Notes: generated from the sequence alone by a model not told the origin. A stretch of DNA of 64,000 bases from Crossaster papposus (GCA_037893245.1 JBAIAA010000019.1:310001-374000), one strand, 5' to 3'. Positions 29,651 to 41,049 are shown, counted from the stretch's first letter. Numbers and translations: made by a program.

Positions 29651-30838
29651 GTAATTTCCTGCGGTAAAGACGCGGCTTATCTGACTTTCTAGACCACAAA
29701 AACATCGCCGCGCCTTATCTTTCAGTGCGCCGTATATGATGTCGCTTGAGTTCAAAGTGATGGTCTTTGTGTGAAGAATTCTTTGAACGCCGCAATCTTA
29801 CTCAATAATGCGGTCAACCAATTAGCCCAACTCTCCGGACATTGTGACCGTGTTTCCATTAACAATGCCGCGATGTGTTGATCCCCCTACGACCGTACAT
29901 GTACATGTATGTGATTTAGCACTCGGCAGCGTGCGTAGTCTTGTTTGCAAGACGATCTTCGCGATGCGGGGCGCCCTCTAACGTACGCCGTAGACCACGC
30001 GCGAATTACCGCATCGGCGGCCTACGCGCGCTGCATATACCGCGATTAAGATCGTCTTGCATTTTTTTTAATGATGTTCGTCATGTACCCAGCACGGCAG
30101 AAAAAAAATATAAAAAAAAAAAAAATTAAATTAAAAAATTAAGAAAAATCGAAAATAAAAAAAAGGAAAAAAGAGGATGCGGCCTCAAAAAAGGATGCAG
30201 GCGGGGACGATCAACTTGTATTTTGTTTTATTGGCTTAATTAATTATCTTAATTACAAGAACAGGGCGATATACCAGGGTAAGATCAACTTTAGTATGCT
30301 AGCAATGAATATGAAGTTTCCAACAAGATGCTTATTACATGTGTGTTACACTGATTGCTTAATATTATTTTAATAATATATTATTTATAAGTTTTTAGGT
30401 AATAAGGAGACAGTGGCACTTAGGGAGACATTTCAGTGTCTCCCTAAGTGTCTAGCTACCCTAAAAAAACAATATTTGGGAGTTAGTTTTGTCCAAGAAC
30501 AACAGATTTTGGTCTAAATCTCGAAGATCTTAGAGAAAAGGGTTAGGGTAAACAAGTTAGGACTGTTTTAAGTTTGTGTACATCTCTATGGGATGGTCTC
30601 CCCAAGTGCCTATTTGGAGGTATAGTAATCAATTTAATTAATATAACCCTCCTATGGTTTTACCTTTCAAAACCTTTCAAAACCGGCCAAAATGGCTATA
30701 AAGCAGGTATTGAAAGGTAGACAAATTGGCTATGGTATACCCCTATGATAAAGGTATGGGAAGTCTATCAGAAAATGGCCAGATCCTCCCAAACCTTGTG
30801 AAAAGAAATGAAAGGTGGGCTCTATTGCTCAACCAAAT
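29651..30838. other. Spacer, A-rich tract
   Basis: Contains an A-rich stretch at 30100-30170 and a palindromic TTAGGGAGACA / TGTCTCCCTAA pair at 30418-30446. No exon recognised. Confidence 0.35.
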
Positions 30839-31260
30839 GTGACCGGCTCTACAAAAAGGTGTATTAAGTCGCGCTGTGCACGTGTAATGGCTCGTGTAAA
30901 TTTCATCAAAATGTGATTTTCATTTTTTGTCATGAATGACATCTTTAATACCTACAGTTTCAGGTTTCATTCAAAAAAATGTTAATTTTGATGAATAAAG
31001 TGGAAAAAAAATACCATTTTGTCAGGTGCATCTGTTGTAGTACAACAGAGCCAGCTTTTTTAAAGCCTGTTTTCTCAGTTGTGTAATTTGAACTCCAAGT
31101 AAGTAATCAATATGTAAACACGTCATATCTCCAAAATAAGAAGGGCTATGGGGCTATATTATATACCTCATGAAAGCTGACGTTGTGGGCTTTTCAACCA
31201 TGTATATAACTCAATTTATTGTTTTTGCGACATAATACACCTTTTTGTAGAGCCGGTCAC
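30839..31260. mobile_element. GTGACC MITE, GGCTCTAC subfamily
   Basis: Ends GTGACCGGCTCTACAAAAAG and its reverse complement, flanked by a perfect AAAT 4-bp duplication (30835-30838, 31261-31264). About 420 bp, non-coding. Confidence 0.9.
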
Positions 31261-31451
31261 AAATATCAGTACAGTTGCTATGCATACATGGTTGGACCTT
31301 TCAAAACCTTTTGAAATGATTTGAAAGTTAGTTACTCCCCAGTGAGTAACCCTCACAGAAAACAGCTAACAACACCTACAACCCCTGCACGTACATGTAC
31401 TTTGCTCCCTACAAAAAAGTGTGCTTTTATTGCTCTCTTCTCCTTGTACAG

Positions 31452-32610
31452 AAATACCGTACACAAAGTGAAGAAGTCGGCTGCCCAATCGAAAGGATTT
31501 GTTGCCGACGAAATGGCTTCATCTCCGCCCTCCACCTTCCAGCTGCAAACAAGTACCGTCCGAAACAGCGCCCCTTTTCAGGCGAAGAGCGCGGATGTAT
31601 TCAGCTCGCTGGATACCATGGAGAGGGATTACAACTCCACGGTCGACAAGAGAGGGATAGATGCGGTCGGCGCCAAGGCCGATGATGAGAAGGAGGCCGA
31701 GGAGGCATGTATAAGGCGAGGGTGCATCTTTAGAAAGCATCCGGGCGCCGTAGCTCACGCGGGCAGTGCGGAAGGCACTGTAACACAAAAGGCTGCTGCG
31801 TCATCCTCAGACGCAAGAGGAGGTGACCGCGCGTTAAGTCCCCCCGTGAGATCTGACAAAGGTCCGTCTGCGAAGCACGGCGCAGCATCATCAACAGTCG
31901 GTTTGTCGGCTGCCAGCAGGGACAACTCATTTTGCAAGCCAGGCGGTGGCAGCTCGGCAAATGTCGGACGGAGATGGAGGGATCCTTCTGCTTTAAGGAG
32001 CCGGCATCCCGCTGCGGCAGACCACGTGCTGAACCCACACAAGTACACCGAGTATTCCCTGGAGGAGACCGACATGTGCGGCAACTCTGCGAACAGGAGC
32101 GTCGCGCTCGGTTTCCTGGGCGGACTCCGGAAGAGAAAGGAGCAAGGCGACAGCCAAGCTGCCGGGGAATCAGCTCCTAAAGACCACTTTGTCTTCCAAA
32201 AGCCCAGGGAATCCGGCCTACTCAGCCAGGAGGAGCGGCCAGCCAAGACGGCGTACGGGAGTGTCTACAAAATGCCCGAGTACGAAGTGGGGAAAGCTTC
32301 CGCACCGCAACCCAAGAAACAAAAGACTGCATCCTTGCGGGAGACACCGGACCGGACGGTAGAGGATGAAGCTGCGAAGCCGAGTGCGCGTCCTGTTATC
32401 AATTTGGATCCTTTTGAAAACGAGCCAGCAGTTGACAAAGACGATAGCGTGGTACCTAGTGTTAGCCAGTCTGATCACGATAATCCATCAAGTCAAATGG
32501 ACACTGACGAACCTCACCAGATGAAAGCCACTCATCAAGAAAGCGGAACTTTCAAGAGCAAACGAGATAAACGGAAGCGACATTTCCGCGGTAGACAAGA
32601 AGACACTTAG
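31452..32610 (+). CDS. TSSC4: TSSC4-like protein, main exon
   Basis: A pyrimidine-rich acceptor (CTTCTCCTTGTACAG) precedes an open frame to TAG at 32608-32610. The first in-frame ATG is at 31513, giving 365 residues; the bases before it stay open, so an upstream coding exon is possible. TSSC4-family marks, in order: a short N-terminal block (SAPFQAKSADVFSSLDTMER), then the conserved core HKYTEYSLEETDMCGNSANR followed by ALGFLGGLRKRKE, then VFQKP. The linker between is Ser/Ala/Gly-rich and disordered; the C-terminus is basic. In vertebrates TSSC4 assists U5 and tri-snRNP assembly with PRPF8/SNRNP200; the same nuclear role here is inferred. The composition is GC-rich compared with the neighbours, as for a real coding exon. 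Confidence 0.75.
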
Positions 32611-33170
32611 ACGCAAATCTGATTTCTTAACCCTAACCCCCTAGGCCTTACTTTGGGCTAAAGAACTGCGTACTACAGAATACTACTTAGTATTTTGTAG
32701 CATTGGGTCTCTCTGTGACTGATGATTGGGTGTTTACTGACAGAGTACAGATACTGCCAACTACAAAATACTAATAGTGGCAATACAGGTCAATACAAGT
32801 CGGCAAATGCCATTTCGAGATATGGCATTGTACACAAAACAATGTGTTGCCGGTCGATTGTTTTTTTTCTTCATAAATCGTTACCGTAGTTAAAACTCTA
32901 ATTTATAGGCTGTTCATGTTTAAACCTTTTTAAAAATCCCCGAAAGTGATAATATTGGCCTTCTCCTGATTTTTGTTGTCGTTGCTATTACTCAAATTGA
33001 GCAAACTTGTTGCTGCGAACGGCAACAAAATGTCACTTTTTGAAGCGTCGTTGCTTTTCATTCCATAGCGGTACTGGTGCATGTGATGTATCATTTTAAA
33101 GCTTAAAACGCTAGCAATCCAATGGTATAAAAATCTCTCATATAAATAATTTTGAACAATTTTGGGTTGG
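32611..33170. other. 3' flank of the TSSC4-like gene
   Basis: No canonical AATAAA close to the stop was found. CTAACCCTAACCCC lies at 32627-32640. Nothing else recognised. Confidence 0.35.
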
Positions 33171-33171
33171 T

Positions 33172-33750
33172 GGGTCACCACAATATGAGAGTAAAGTCGG
33201 AAATATGGAAAATTGAGATATTGTTATTTTTAATTTCTTGAGAAAGAGAGCTTTTCAATGGTATATCACTTGGGGGTTTTGCGATAAATACATTTTACAG
33301 CGCTCCAGAAAGTCACGGGTTTCACAAAAGTAAACGTGTTTGTGAGAAACTTACTTATAAACATCCTAAACAAAACACACAAAAGATTGCCAAACAGGAC
33401 AAGTAAGGTTCGGTTGAGCATAACAACGGCTATGTTCTAATCATTATTTCTTCTTGAAACTTCCCACACATACAAACTATTGTATAATCAACGAAATCTC
33501 AAAATTTTGAAAACGTGGGACAGTTACGAAGACCTAATTTGCATATTTAATTACCGTGTTATTTAGACCACTGATGGACTTTAATCCAAACACTAACTAC
33601 GCAAACACTACGCAAAATCGCATTTTAAGAGGTTTTCGATCATCTGATCCCACCCCAAAAAATAGGAATATGTAGAGGAGGACTTGGGCTTTCCAAATTA
33701 CGCAAAATCTCAAAATTGACCACCCCTTCATATTTTGACTTTGGTTGGCC
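33172..33750. mobile_element. TCACCACAATATGAGAG element, partial copy 1
   Basis: About 550 bp shared in reverse complement with 37785-38124 and 39338-39876, including CAGCGCTCCAGAAAGTCACG and AAGGTTCGGTTGAGCATA. The end CACCACAATATGAGAGTAAA belongs to the GTGACC-ended group. Confidence 0.7.
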
Positions 33751-33859
33751 TTGTCTCCAAATTTTGGCTGGTAACCTGTTTTTAATAAGCAAGACTTTTG
33801 TGCTAAGCAATTTTTTTTTCTTAGCAGCTCTATGAAATTGGCCTCAGCCCTGTTTGAAG

Positions 33860-34560
33860 TTTGACAATCATGAATGCCGAGGAAAATCACGAAAAACAGT
33901 TTTAAACCGTCGTCGAGCAGTTGTTCTTATGTTTCTGGGTTTTTGTTCGCGTCTTGCTATCTGATTTTTTTTCAAAATAAAGTTCAATTTTTTGAACAAT
34001 TATAGTATATCTAGCGCAATCATTTGTAACCTGCTCCCACGAAAACGGTGTAAAGTCACGCTATGCTATATTGAGTTAAAGATTGGAAATAGCCGATTTG
34101 ACAGTGGGAAATCATTTTTTTGGTTTTGGTATGATACAATTCCCACATATGTTTTCTTTCAAACTACCAAGTATTTTTTTGCAAAAGATTAGCAGAAAAA
34201 AATCTAAATTTGATTTTACTGAGCATACCCAAGAAGTAAAATGTAGCGAAATGAATGAAAATATGAAAATATCATGATAACACGATCGTATTTTCACTTA
34301 AAATACCGCGGCATTAATACCCTACCCAATAAATTATATATCATTTTAAAGCTAAGAATTCAAAGAATTTGAAAATACCTTTATCTCAAAATATCAAAAT
34401 GTTAACTTTACTCTGATTTCGTGGGAGCAGGTCACATTTTTCTGGATGTCTACAATCATTACCTTATACTTTATATTAAGATATTTCTTAATAATTCGGT
34501 AGTACAAATGTTCGATATCTGCGAATGGTGTACGTGTGTATCATACATGTACATGTACCT
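33860..34560. mobile_element. GGTAGGATACACC element, copy split by a second MITE
   Basis: The left part ends ATCTAGCGCAATCATTT at 34025 and the right part resumes with TCTGGATGTCTACAATCATT at 34440. Other copies read straight through here, so the 34026-34435 element inserted later. Confidence 0.8.
34026..34435. mobile_element. GTGACC MITE, TGCTCCCACGAAA subfamily, nested
   Basis: Ends GTAACCTGCTCCCACGAAAA and TTTCGTGGGAGCAGGTCAC with a perfect ATTT duplication (34022-34025, 34436-34439). A close relative is at 52872-53263. Confidence 0.9.
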
Positions 34561-34564
34561 TTAA

Positions 34565-34965
34565 AGGGATCGTATACGTTTGGTAATTTGAACCCACTGT
34601 TTGTTTCAATCCTATATAGTTATAGATACATGTATATACCATAAAACTAACCTGTACAAATTTCATTTCAAAAGGTATTAGCGATTTTGAGATATTGCCG
34701 AAAATCCGGAGCGGTTACATGTACAATGTACGTGTCCACGCAGGAAGAATAATCTGCATTGGAATACATGTACACAATCTGAGAAACGTCACTGCAGTAA
34801 CGCTTCTAAAATTCAAATTTTTGGGGATAAAAAGTGATATCTTTTTCCATAACCGCAGTACTTCGAAGTGAACAGTTTCTAAAAATGCATTATACTATTC
34901 AAAGCTGCTGTACTTCTTATTGCCATTAATTTTTTGGAGTAATTACCAAACGTATACGATCCCTT
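34565..34965. mobile_element. MITE family A, copy 3, with CATGTA insertions
   Basis: TTAA-flanked; AGGGATCGTATACGTTTGGT to CGTATACGATCCCT. Compared with the other three copies it has extra CATGTA-type bases at 34629-34634, about 34718-34732 and 34767-34772, each directly after a TA. Confidence 0.85.
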
Positions 34966-35328
34966 TAAACTTTTTTTGTTCCTTTCCTTAAATGTAGATA
35001 TTCTTTCTGTAATCACAGCATACATGTACATGTAGTTATTTCATTTCATGATAAAGAAATACAATATTCCTTTAGAATTTGTATTTGTTCAGTCAGTGTG
35101 TCTAGAGTTGTACAGTAAGAATATAAACTCATCACAAAAAGTACCGAGACACTTAAAAATGAGCCAATAATTAACGGCCCGAAAGGGTATGGATTAATCG
35201 AAGCAAATAACCCAGTGCATAACTTTGTTCTGCGTATTTTGACACCTCGATTGTTGAGATATACGATGTTGTGGAGCGGAGTTATTGTCATTTCAATGGT
35301 CGTAGGTCCAGTTTCAAATACCCAGTTA

Positions 35329-35936
35329 AGCCCTTTTCACACTGCAGAGCCAATCCCCGGGAAATAAATCCCCGGGAAATTCCCGGGGATTTTTTACCCC
35401 ACCAACACCCCAGAAACCGTTCACACTAGACCCATTTGGTAACTCCCGGGGACACTATTTCCCGGGAATATGCACGGTCGTTTCACACTGGCCATCAAAC
35501 CCCGGGAAATGTGTAAACTGAGGGCGCCCATCAGGAAGTTCCCAAATGAATTGTGGGCGGAAGTCCAATCCCACAATGCCGCGCCTCACGCGCGCATTTT
35601 TATGCACAAGCTGCTGCTGTTGTTTACGCCGTGCAATATGCCACATTACTGCATTACAATATTTTGGCGCGCTATTTGTGACCCTGTGACCATTCGGTGG
35701 TCGCAAAAAGGTGGGGTAAGTTCAAACCCTGCGACGTTCACACTAGTTGCTTTTCCCCGGGAAAAACGTTAAACCCCGGGGATTTCTCCTTTAACCCTAC
35801 TCCCGTGCAGGGGTAAATATTTCCCGGGGAAAAGCAGTTTCCCGGGGATTTCTTTGGTAGTGTGAACAGACCGACCGGAATTCCCCGGCAATTTCCCGGG
35901 GATTTGCCGTGGAAATCGTCTAGTGTGAAAGGGGCT
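35329..35936. mobile_element. PIF/Harbinger-type MITE packed with CCCGGG motifs
   Basis: Ends AGCCCTTTTCACACT and AGTGTGAAAGGGGCT, flanked by TTA on both sides (35326-35328, 35937-35939), the usual Harbinger 3-bp duplication. About a dozen TTCCCGGGG-like motifs in both orientations are concentrated within roughly 190 bp of each end. Confidence 0.85.
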
Positions 35937-35937
35937 T

Positions 35938-36120
35938 TAGATATGTGGCAGAGGGGTACATGTACCCCCCTCTTATCCCTATACCCTATACGCACTCAAC
36001 ACTATTGTTACCTAACCCATCCCCCTTGAAACCTAAAAAGAATTCCTGGGATTCCGGGAACACAATGGTCAACACAAAAGAGGTTTTTTTTCTCTGCCAC
36101 ATATCGTACTTCATAATGGT
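35938..36120. mobile_element. 180-bp MITE (ATATGTGGCAGAG end), copy 2
   Basis: Inverted ends ATATGTGGCAGAG and CTCTGCCACATAT; reverse-complement relative of 22655-22850. Near its left end it carries GGGGTACATGTACCCC where the other copy has only a short TA. Confidence 0.7.
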
Positions 36121-36272
36121 TTTCATTATTGTTTGAGACGTAAGAATATAAATTTTCAAGCGCGTGTCTATGCCATGAATTAGTGCTTACATGTACATAC
36201 ATGTACATGTACAAATGTACTAAGCAGCAGGATGGTTTTCTGCTATAGTAAGCAAACATTTTCTGCTAACTG

Positions 36273-36513
36273 TTAACCAGTTCGCGCCGGATGACGTTAT
36301 AAACGCAAAGTTTCCCCCAGATTTATAACGGATGGTGCATAAACACGCCACGAGCAAGGCCGGAAATATCTGTCAGCAGCGAGCAAGGCCGGAAATGCGT
36401 GGGTGTGCTTCCCGGCACTATCGGCCTGAATCCGCCTCAGATCGAGTTTCGTTAAAAATAATTCCGCGCCTCGACTCGGTGACGTTAAAATAATCCCGGC
36501 GCGAACTGGTTAA
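36273..36513. mobile_element. CCAGTTCGCGCC MITE, copy 1
   Basis: TTAACCAGTTCGCGCCGG to GCGCGAACTGGTTAA, 241 bp including TTAA at each end. Interior GAGCAAGGCCGGAAATGCGT. Sister copies: 41200-41776, 49843-50291, 52361-52600, 55666-55909, with partial copies at 53838-53946, 55405-55520 and 59670-59735. Confidence 0.85.
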
Positions 36514-36548
36514 GCAGCGCTATGAAATTAGGCCCTAGGGCCTATTTA

Positions 36549-36698
36549 CTGTTTTGCTAACCCTGTGGAGGCAACCCATCGCTTGTACCACCTGATGAAG
36601 CTGGTCGGCGGTATTGAGGTGGCAGAGTTCACATCCTATCTGACGTCAGGACAGCGCCATCAGATCCTTGGGCAGTTTAAGACCAGCAAGATACAGCT
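36549..36698 (+). pseudogene. DDX51-like exon, tandem copy 1 (no acceptor)
   Basis: Begins inside the exon at CTGTTTTGCTAACC after an unrelated repeat end, so the acceptor and first five bases are missing. Donor CAGCT|GTGAGT intact. Confidence 0.75.
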
Positions 36699-36756
36699 GT
36701 GAGTATGATCGATTCACTACGTCCTACACCTCATCCAAACCCTGAACCTCGGCCAG

Positions 36757-36911
36757 ATTCTCTGTTTTGCTAACCCTGTGGAGGCAACCCATCGCTTGTA
36801 CTACCTGATGAAGCTGGTCGGTGGTATTGAGGTGGCAGAGTTCACATCCTATCTGGCGTCAGGACAGCGCCATCAGATCCTTGGGCAGTTTAAGACCAGC
36901 AAGATACAGCT
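36757..36911 (+). CDS. DDX51-like exon, tandem copy 2 (complete)
   Basis: Acceptor CTCGGCCAG, 155 bases, donor CAGCT|GTGAGT. Phase enters at 0 and leaves at 2, so splicing two copies together would break the frame. One Thr codon of the other copies (TATCTGACG) is Ala here (CTGGCG). Confidence 0.75.
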
Positions 36912-36969
36912 GTGAGTATGATCGATTCACTACGTCCTACACCTCATCCAAACCCTGAACCTCGTCCAG

Positions 36970-37084
36970 ATTCTCTGTTTTGCTAACCCTGTGGAGGCAA
37001 CCCATCGCTTGTACCACCTGATGAAGCTGGTCGGTGGTGCTGAGGTGGCAGAGTTCACATCCTATCTGACGTCAGGACAGCGCC
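36970..37084 (+). pseudogene. DDX51-like exon, tandem copy 3 (cut by MITE)
   Basis: Acceptor CTCGTCCAG; open through GGACAGCGCC, then the GGTAGGATACACC element begins. The last 40 bases of the exon and its donor are absent after the element. Confidence 0.75.
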
Positions 37085-37412
37085 TAAAGGTAGGATACAC
37101 CATTGGTAATTGGGTAGATTTGGTTGTATTATATAGTAACTACCGTTTAACTGACCTGTCCGAAGTTTTACGGTCATTGATGCCAAAAAAAGCACGAAAA
37201 ACAGCGTTCGTTTTGAACCGGCGTCGAGCAGTTATTGTTATTTTTGTTTTATTAAGAAATATTATATTTATTTGAATAATTACAGGATATCTAGCGCAAT
37301 CATTTTGCTGGATGCCTACAATCATTATTTACTTTCAGATGAGTAAGATATTTCTTAATAATTCGGTAGTGAATATTTTTGATATCTGCAAATGGTGTAT
37401 ACTACCTTCAAA
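37085..37412. mobile_element. GGTAGGATACACC element, near-complete copy
   Basis: AAAGGTAGGATACACCATTG at the left and CAAATGGTGTATACTACCTT at the right, interior ATCTAGCGCAATCATTTTGC. Inserted in the third DDX51-like exon copy. Confidence 0.85.
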
Positions 37413-37784
37413 GCCATTGAATGAATTGTCTCTGCATGCATACATGCATCATATTGGGTTTTTCTCAATTGCTGTTTAGCTCGATTTTTGCTTTGCATAA
37501 ACTGTAATTAAACACATGATTATTAAAAAAACAAAATCACTCTGGTCTTTCACCACAAAGTACGAAACAATTGTATCTCAATGAAGGCAACTTTTTAAAC
37601 ATTTTTACTGTATGTTTTGGATATTCAACAGTAAATTCTTATTGATGTTTGCCAGAGACACTTAAAAATTAAGCCCAAAAAAAAAAGCTCGTCACCGCCG
37701 TCCGTAATTGTACATTTGTGGTGGGGCCTGTTTCCCGCATTTTGGGCAAACATTACCGTTGTAATTTTTTTAAATAATTGCCTT

Positions 37785-38124
37785 GTGAGTGTTTGGATTT
37801 AAGTCCAATAGTTTGTATGTGTGGGAAGTTTCAAGAAGAAATAATGATTACAACATAGCCGTTGCTATGCTCAACCGAACCTTACTTGTCCTGTTTTGTA
37901 ATCTTTTGTGTGTTTTGTTTAGGATGTTTATGAGTAATTTTTCTCACAAACACGTTTCGTGAAACACGTGACTTTCTGGAGCGCTGTAAAATGTATTTAT
38001 CGCAAACCCCCCAAGTTTTATATACTATTGGAAAGCTCTCTTTCTCAAGAAATTGAAAATACTAATATCTCAATTTTCAATTTTTCAGACTTTACTCTCA
38101 TATTGTGGTGACAGGTCACATATA
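37785..38124. mobile_element. GTGACC-ended element related to 33172
   Basis: Reverse complement of 33172-33560, ending TTGTGGTGACAGGTCAC followed by ATAT. Confidence 0.7.
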
Positions 38125-38256
38125 TTACAGGGATTTTCCTGAATTACGCAACATTCACCGCTAGCTCCTGGACCCGATTTTGTGAAGTCCAAATGACAAT
38201 AGGGTCAAGGAACCAGACTATAGGATGACGTTACGTTCTGCCGTCATTTTGTACAG

Positions 38257-38391
38257 GTGCCCAAGTTACTGAAGCTACTGAAGCATGCTGGGAAGACGAG
38301 CGTACAGCAGTACAGCGTCAATCGACAAGATATGGACCACCTCGTCGAGTCGTATGAGAAAGCACTACAACGGCTGCCCGCAGTACTAAAG
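38257..38391 (+). CDS. DDX51-like C-terminal exon
   Basis: Acceptor TTTTGTACAG, donor AAAG|GTAGGT, 45 codons in phase 0. Translation (QDMDHLVESYEKALQRLPAV near the end) aligns with the DDX51 tail after motif VI. Confidence 0.65.
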
Positions 38392-39337
38392 GTAGGTCTA
38401 ATATAGAATTAATAAATACCTAGGAGAATTGAAGGCTTCTGATTGGCCGAGACTCGATCACGTGCAGGTCATTATATGTAGTAATATCATGGGTTTTCCA
38501 AGGGCCGTTTTCTAAACCCCGGCTTTGGGCTGCATTCTGGCCACATTACAGACGTTTTCCTTGTTCCGGATCGCAACAAATATTCAGTCTGTTTTCGGCA
38601 AGTCTAATCCTCGAAATTTAAATGAAATAGGTTTAGTATGAATTTACCTTGAATGATGGAGAAACTACAGTTTTTGTTTCGATATTTATGCTCTTCTTTA
38701 TTTGAAAATACGACGTCAAATATACCGACATCCCTTTTTCTAGTTGCGGATCAGTTTAACCAATTCCGGATCGAGTAAAAAACTGCTTCGTACATGAAAA
38801 TTTTTCACGCTAGAACCAACCCAAATCAAGCCTATATTTCTGATAAAGTATTCATTAATTTATATAAATACAGTTTAAAATAAATTTCAAATACTTTCAC
38901 TTCCAATAAAGTTTAAAAAGAGGACTTGCAAGGAAATGCTTTGAAATGTTTTGTCCGTGTACAAGTGTGGTGCGCGGCAACGAGCCGATAAACTTTGTCC
39001 CACAGAACACGTCATATGAAATCGCTTGCGCGCGTGTAGTTGATGCATGTATTTTACAGGCGATCCGGAACTAGGAAAAAATGAACGTTCAGTCTTTGGC
39101 AGAATTGTTAATACTGGAGACTTATTTTTACTTATGTATCAAGAAGCTTGTATGTTTCTTTTCAAAATGCACTTCATCTAAACAAATAGTATTGGAGACC
39201 AAGCCATAACAAGGTACGGTAGGTTTTTATTTAAAGCGATTCGGAACTAGGAAAAATCCGGAACTAGGAAAACAACTGTACCACTGCTAAACTACATGAA
39301 CAAAGCCAAAATACGGAAACGAAGACTGCGTTTGTAA
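38392..39337. other. Spacer with one decayed repeat
   Basis: 38405-38470 is the reverse complement of a segment at 41490-41550 and 51190-51248 (TACCTAGGAGA, GACTCGATCACGTG). The rest is unassigned. Confidence 0.4.
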
Positions 39338-39876
39338 AACATAACACTTGGAGGTTTTGCGATAAATACCTTTTACAGCGCTCTAGAAAGTCATGGGTTT
39401 CACAAAACGTGTTTGTGAGAAAACTTACTTTAAACATCTTAAACAAAAACACGCAAAAGATTACAAAACAGGACAAGTAAGGTTCGGTTGAGCATAGCAA
39501 CGGCTATGTTCTAATCATTATTTCCTTTTGAGTTTTTCCACACATACAAACTATTGTATAAACAACAAAATATAAAAATTTCAAAAATGTGGGATACTTA
39601 CGAGGACCTGATTTGCATATTTAATTACCGTGTTAATTAGACCACTAATGGACTTTAATCCAAGCACTAACTACGCAAAATCGCGTAATTTAAGAGGTTT
39701 TTGATCATCTGATCTCACCCAAAAATGGGAATATGTAGAGGAGGACTTAGGCTTTCCAAATTTCGCAAAATCTTAAAATTGACCACCCCTTCATATTTTG
39801 ACCTTGGATGGCCATATCTCTGAATCACATTGTGCGACTTTACTCTCATTTTGTGGTGACTGGTGACAGGTCACAT
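39338..39876. mobile_element. GTGACC-ended element, copy 3
   Basis: Shares GCGATAAATACCTTTTACAG, TGGACTTTAATCCAA and GGAATATGTAGAGGAGGACT with 33172-33750; ends GTGACAGGTCAC followed by ATAT. Confidence 0.7.
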
Positions 39877-40004
39877 ATATGAAATAAGAAAAGAAAGTAA
39901 CAGGAATATCGTGATCCGATTCGGACCTCGCCATTTTTCATATTAAAATGAGCCTGGCAAACCTCTTGAGGGCGCTGTAACCATTCAAACATTTGTAAGT
40001 CTAT

Positions 40005-40344
40005 TGCTGCGTTCCAATCGCGTCGTATTTATCGTGTTCACCGTGAATTTCTCCATATTCACGAGTGGGTTGCATTTTCCAAACGCTACCCACCAAGACG
40101 CACGCGCACAGTTGAGTTAGTCGTGCGGTAAGGACATTCTTTATAGCGCAAGAACTCGTACGTGAACCATCACGCATGCGCGAGTATTTAATTCGTTATG
40201 AAGTCGTGAACATGGAGTGAAACAAAACCACCTCGAGTTCACCACTGGTGAACACGAGTTACCAGGCAATTAGAACGCCATTATACAACTCGTGAACTCG
40301 TGAACACGTGAACACGATAAACACGACGCGATTGGAACGCAGCA
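40005..40344. mobile_element. 340-bp element TGCTGCGTTCC, copy 2
   Basis: Inverted relative of 5061-5400, flanked by TAT on both sides (40002-40004, 40345-40347 region). Confidence 0.8.
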
Positions 40345-40607
40345 TATTGCCCGCTTCGGGAACTAATTCCCGCAAATTCAAGGTGGCGCAAATTTCATGC
40401 ACTAGCCTATATTCGTTAACCCCACGTGACCGTGTTTCAGCCAACCAGAATACAGAACTAGCAAGAGGTGTGTTATAAAATACAACTATTGACTGCTGGA
40501 AGAGGTCTACCGTAGTTAAACTAGGGGCCTGTGTTGCAATGTGTAAGCGCGGTGTAAAAACAAACGGAACCACTCTCGTACGTCGAATCCGAACACACAA
40601 GACAAAT

Positions 40608-41049
40608 GTGACCCGCTCCATCGTAATCAGGAATAAGTCGCTGAGGCCATTTTACGCAATCGGCCGTTGAAGTGAACGCAAGGGTGAAAATCGTGACCAA
40701 GTCGATTTTCTGAACATTGTATTTTTAGGAAGTGTAGATATCACAGATTATTGTCATTAATGTCTTGTATGTAAAAACGATCAAAAAAGATGAAAATAAA
40801 AAGGATTTGTGTGCGCTGTCCGTATGATTTTGGTCAATTTTGTTTATTTCAAAGCAGTTTTTCTCGGAATGTGGATACGGCAAATAAATATACACCTGTC
40901 ATCTTCATCAGACCATAACTCGTTAACCTAAACAGATACACACTTGTGATGGGTATCATTAGAAAGCTTATGAAATTCCCTTTCTCACCATGTGAATATC
41001 TCCAAAAGTCATTTTGCGACTTATTCCTGATTTCGATGGAGCAGGTCAC
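40608..41049. mobile_element. GTGACC MITE, CGCTCCATCG subfamily
   Basis: Ends GTGACCCGCTCCATCGTAAT and its reverse complement; flanks AAAT and AGAT. Interior differs from the other subfamilies, but the AATAAGTCGC subterminal motif is shared. Confidence 0.85.

Larger units (their letters stand above)
36549..38391 (+). pseudogene. DDX51: Broken DDX51-like RNA helicase locus
   Basis: DDX51 is a nucleolar DEAD-box helicase of large-subunit rRNA maturation. Three near-identical exon copies encode helicase motif IV and the following region (ILCFANPVEATHRLYHLMKL then GGIEVAEFTSYL and KTSKIQL). An exon at 38257-38391 encodes the C-terminal segment beginning VPKLLKLLKHAGKTSV. The exon for motifs V-VI (S/T-D-ARG and HRxGRxxR) should lie between but is not found, nor are the upstream DEAD exons. 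Copy 1 lacks its acceptor and copy 3 is cut by a transposon. I infer a partial or decaying gene copy; mis-assembly is the main alternative. Confidence 0.65.

Noticed and set aside
31321..31451. N-terminal extension of the TSSC4-like frame
   Set aside because: A strong acceptor at 31451 and lack of similarity upstream mark this part as intron.
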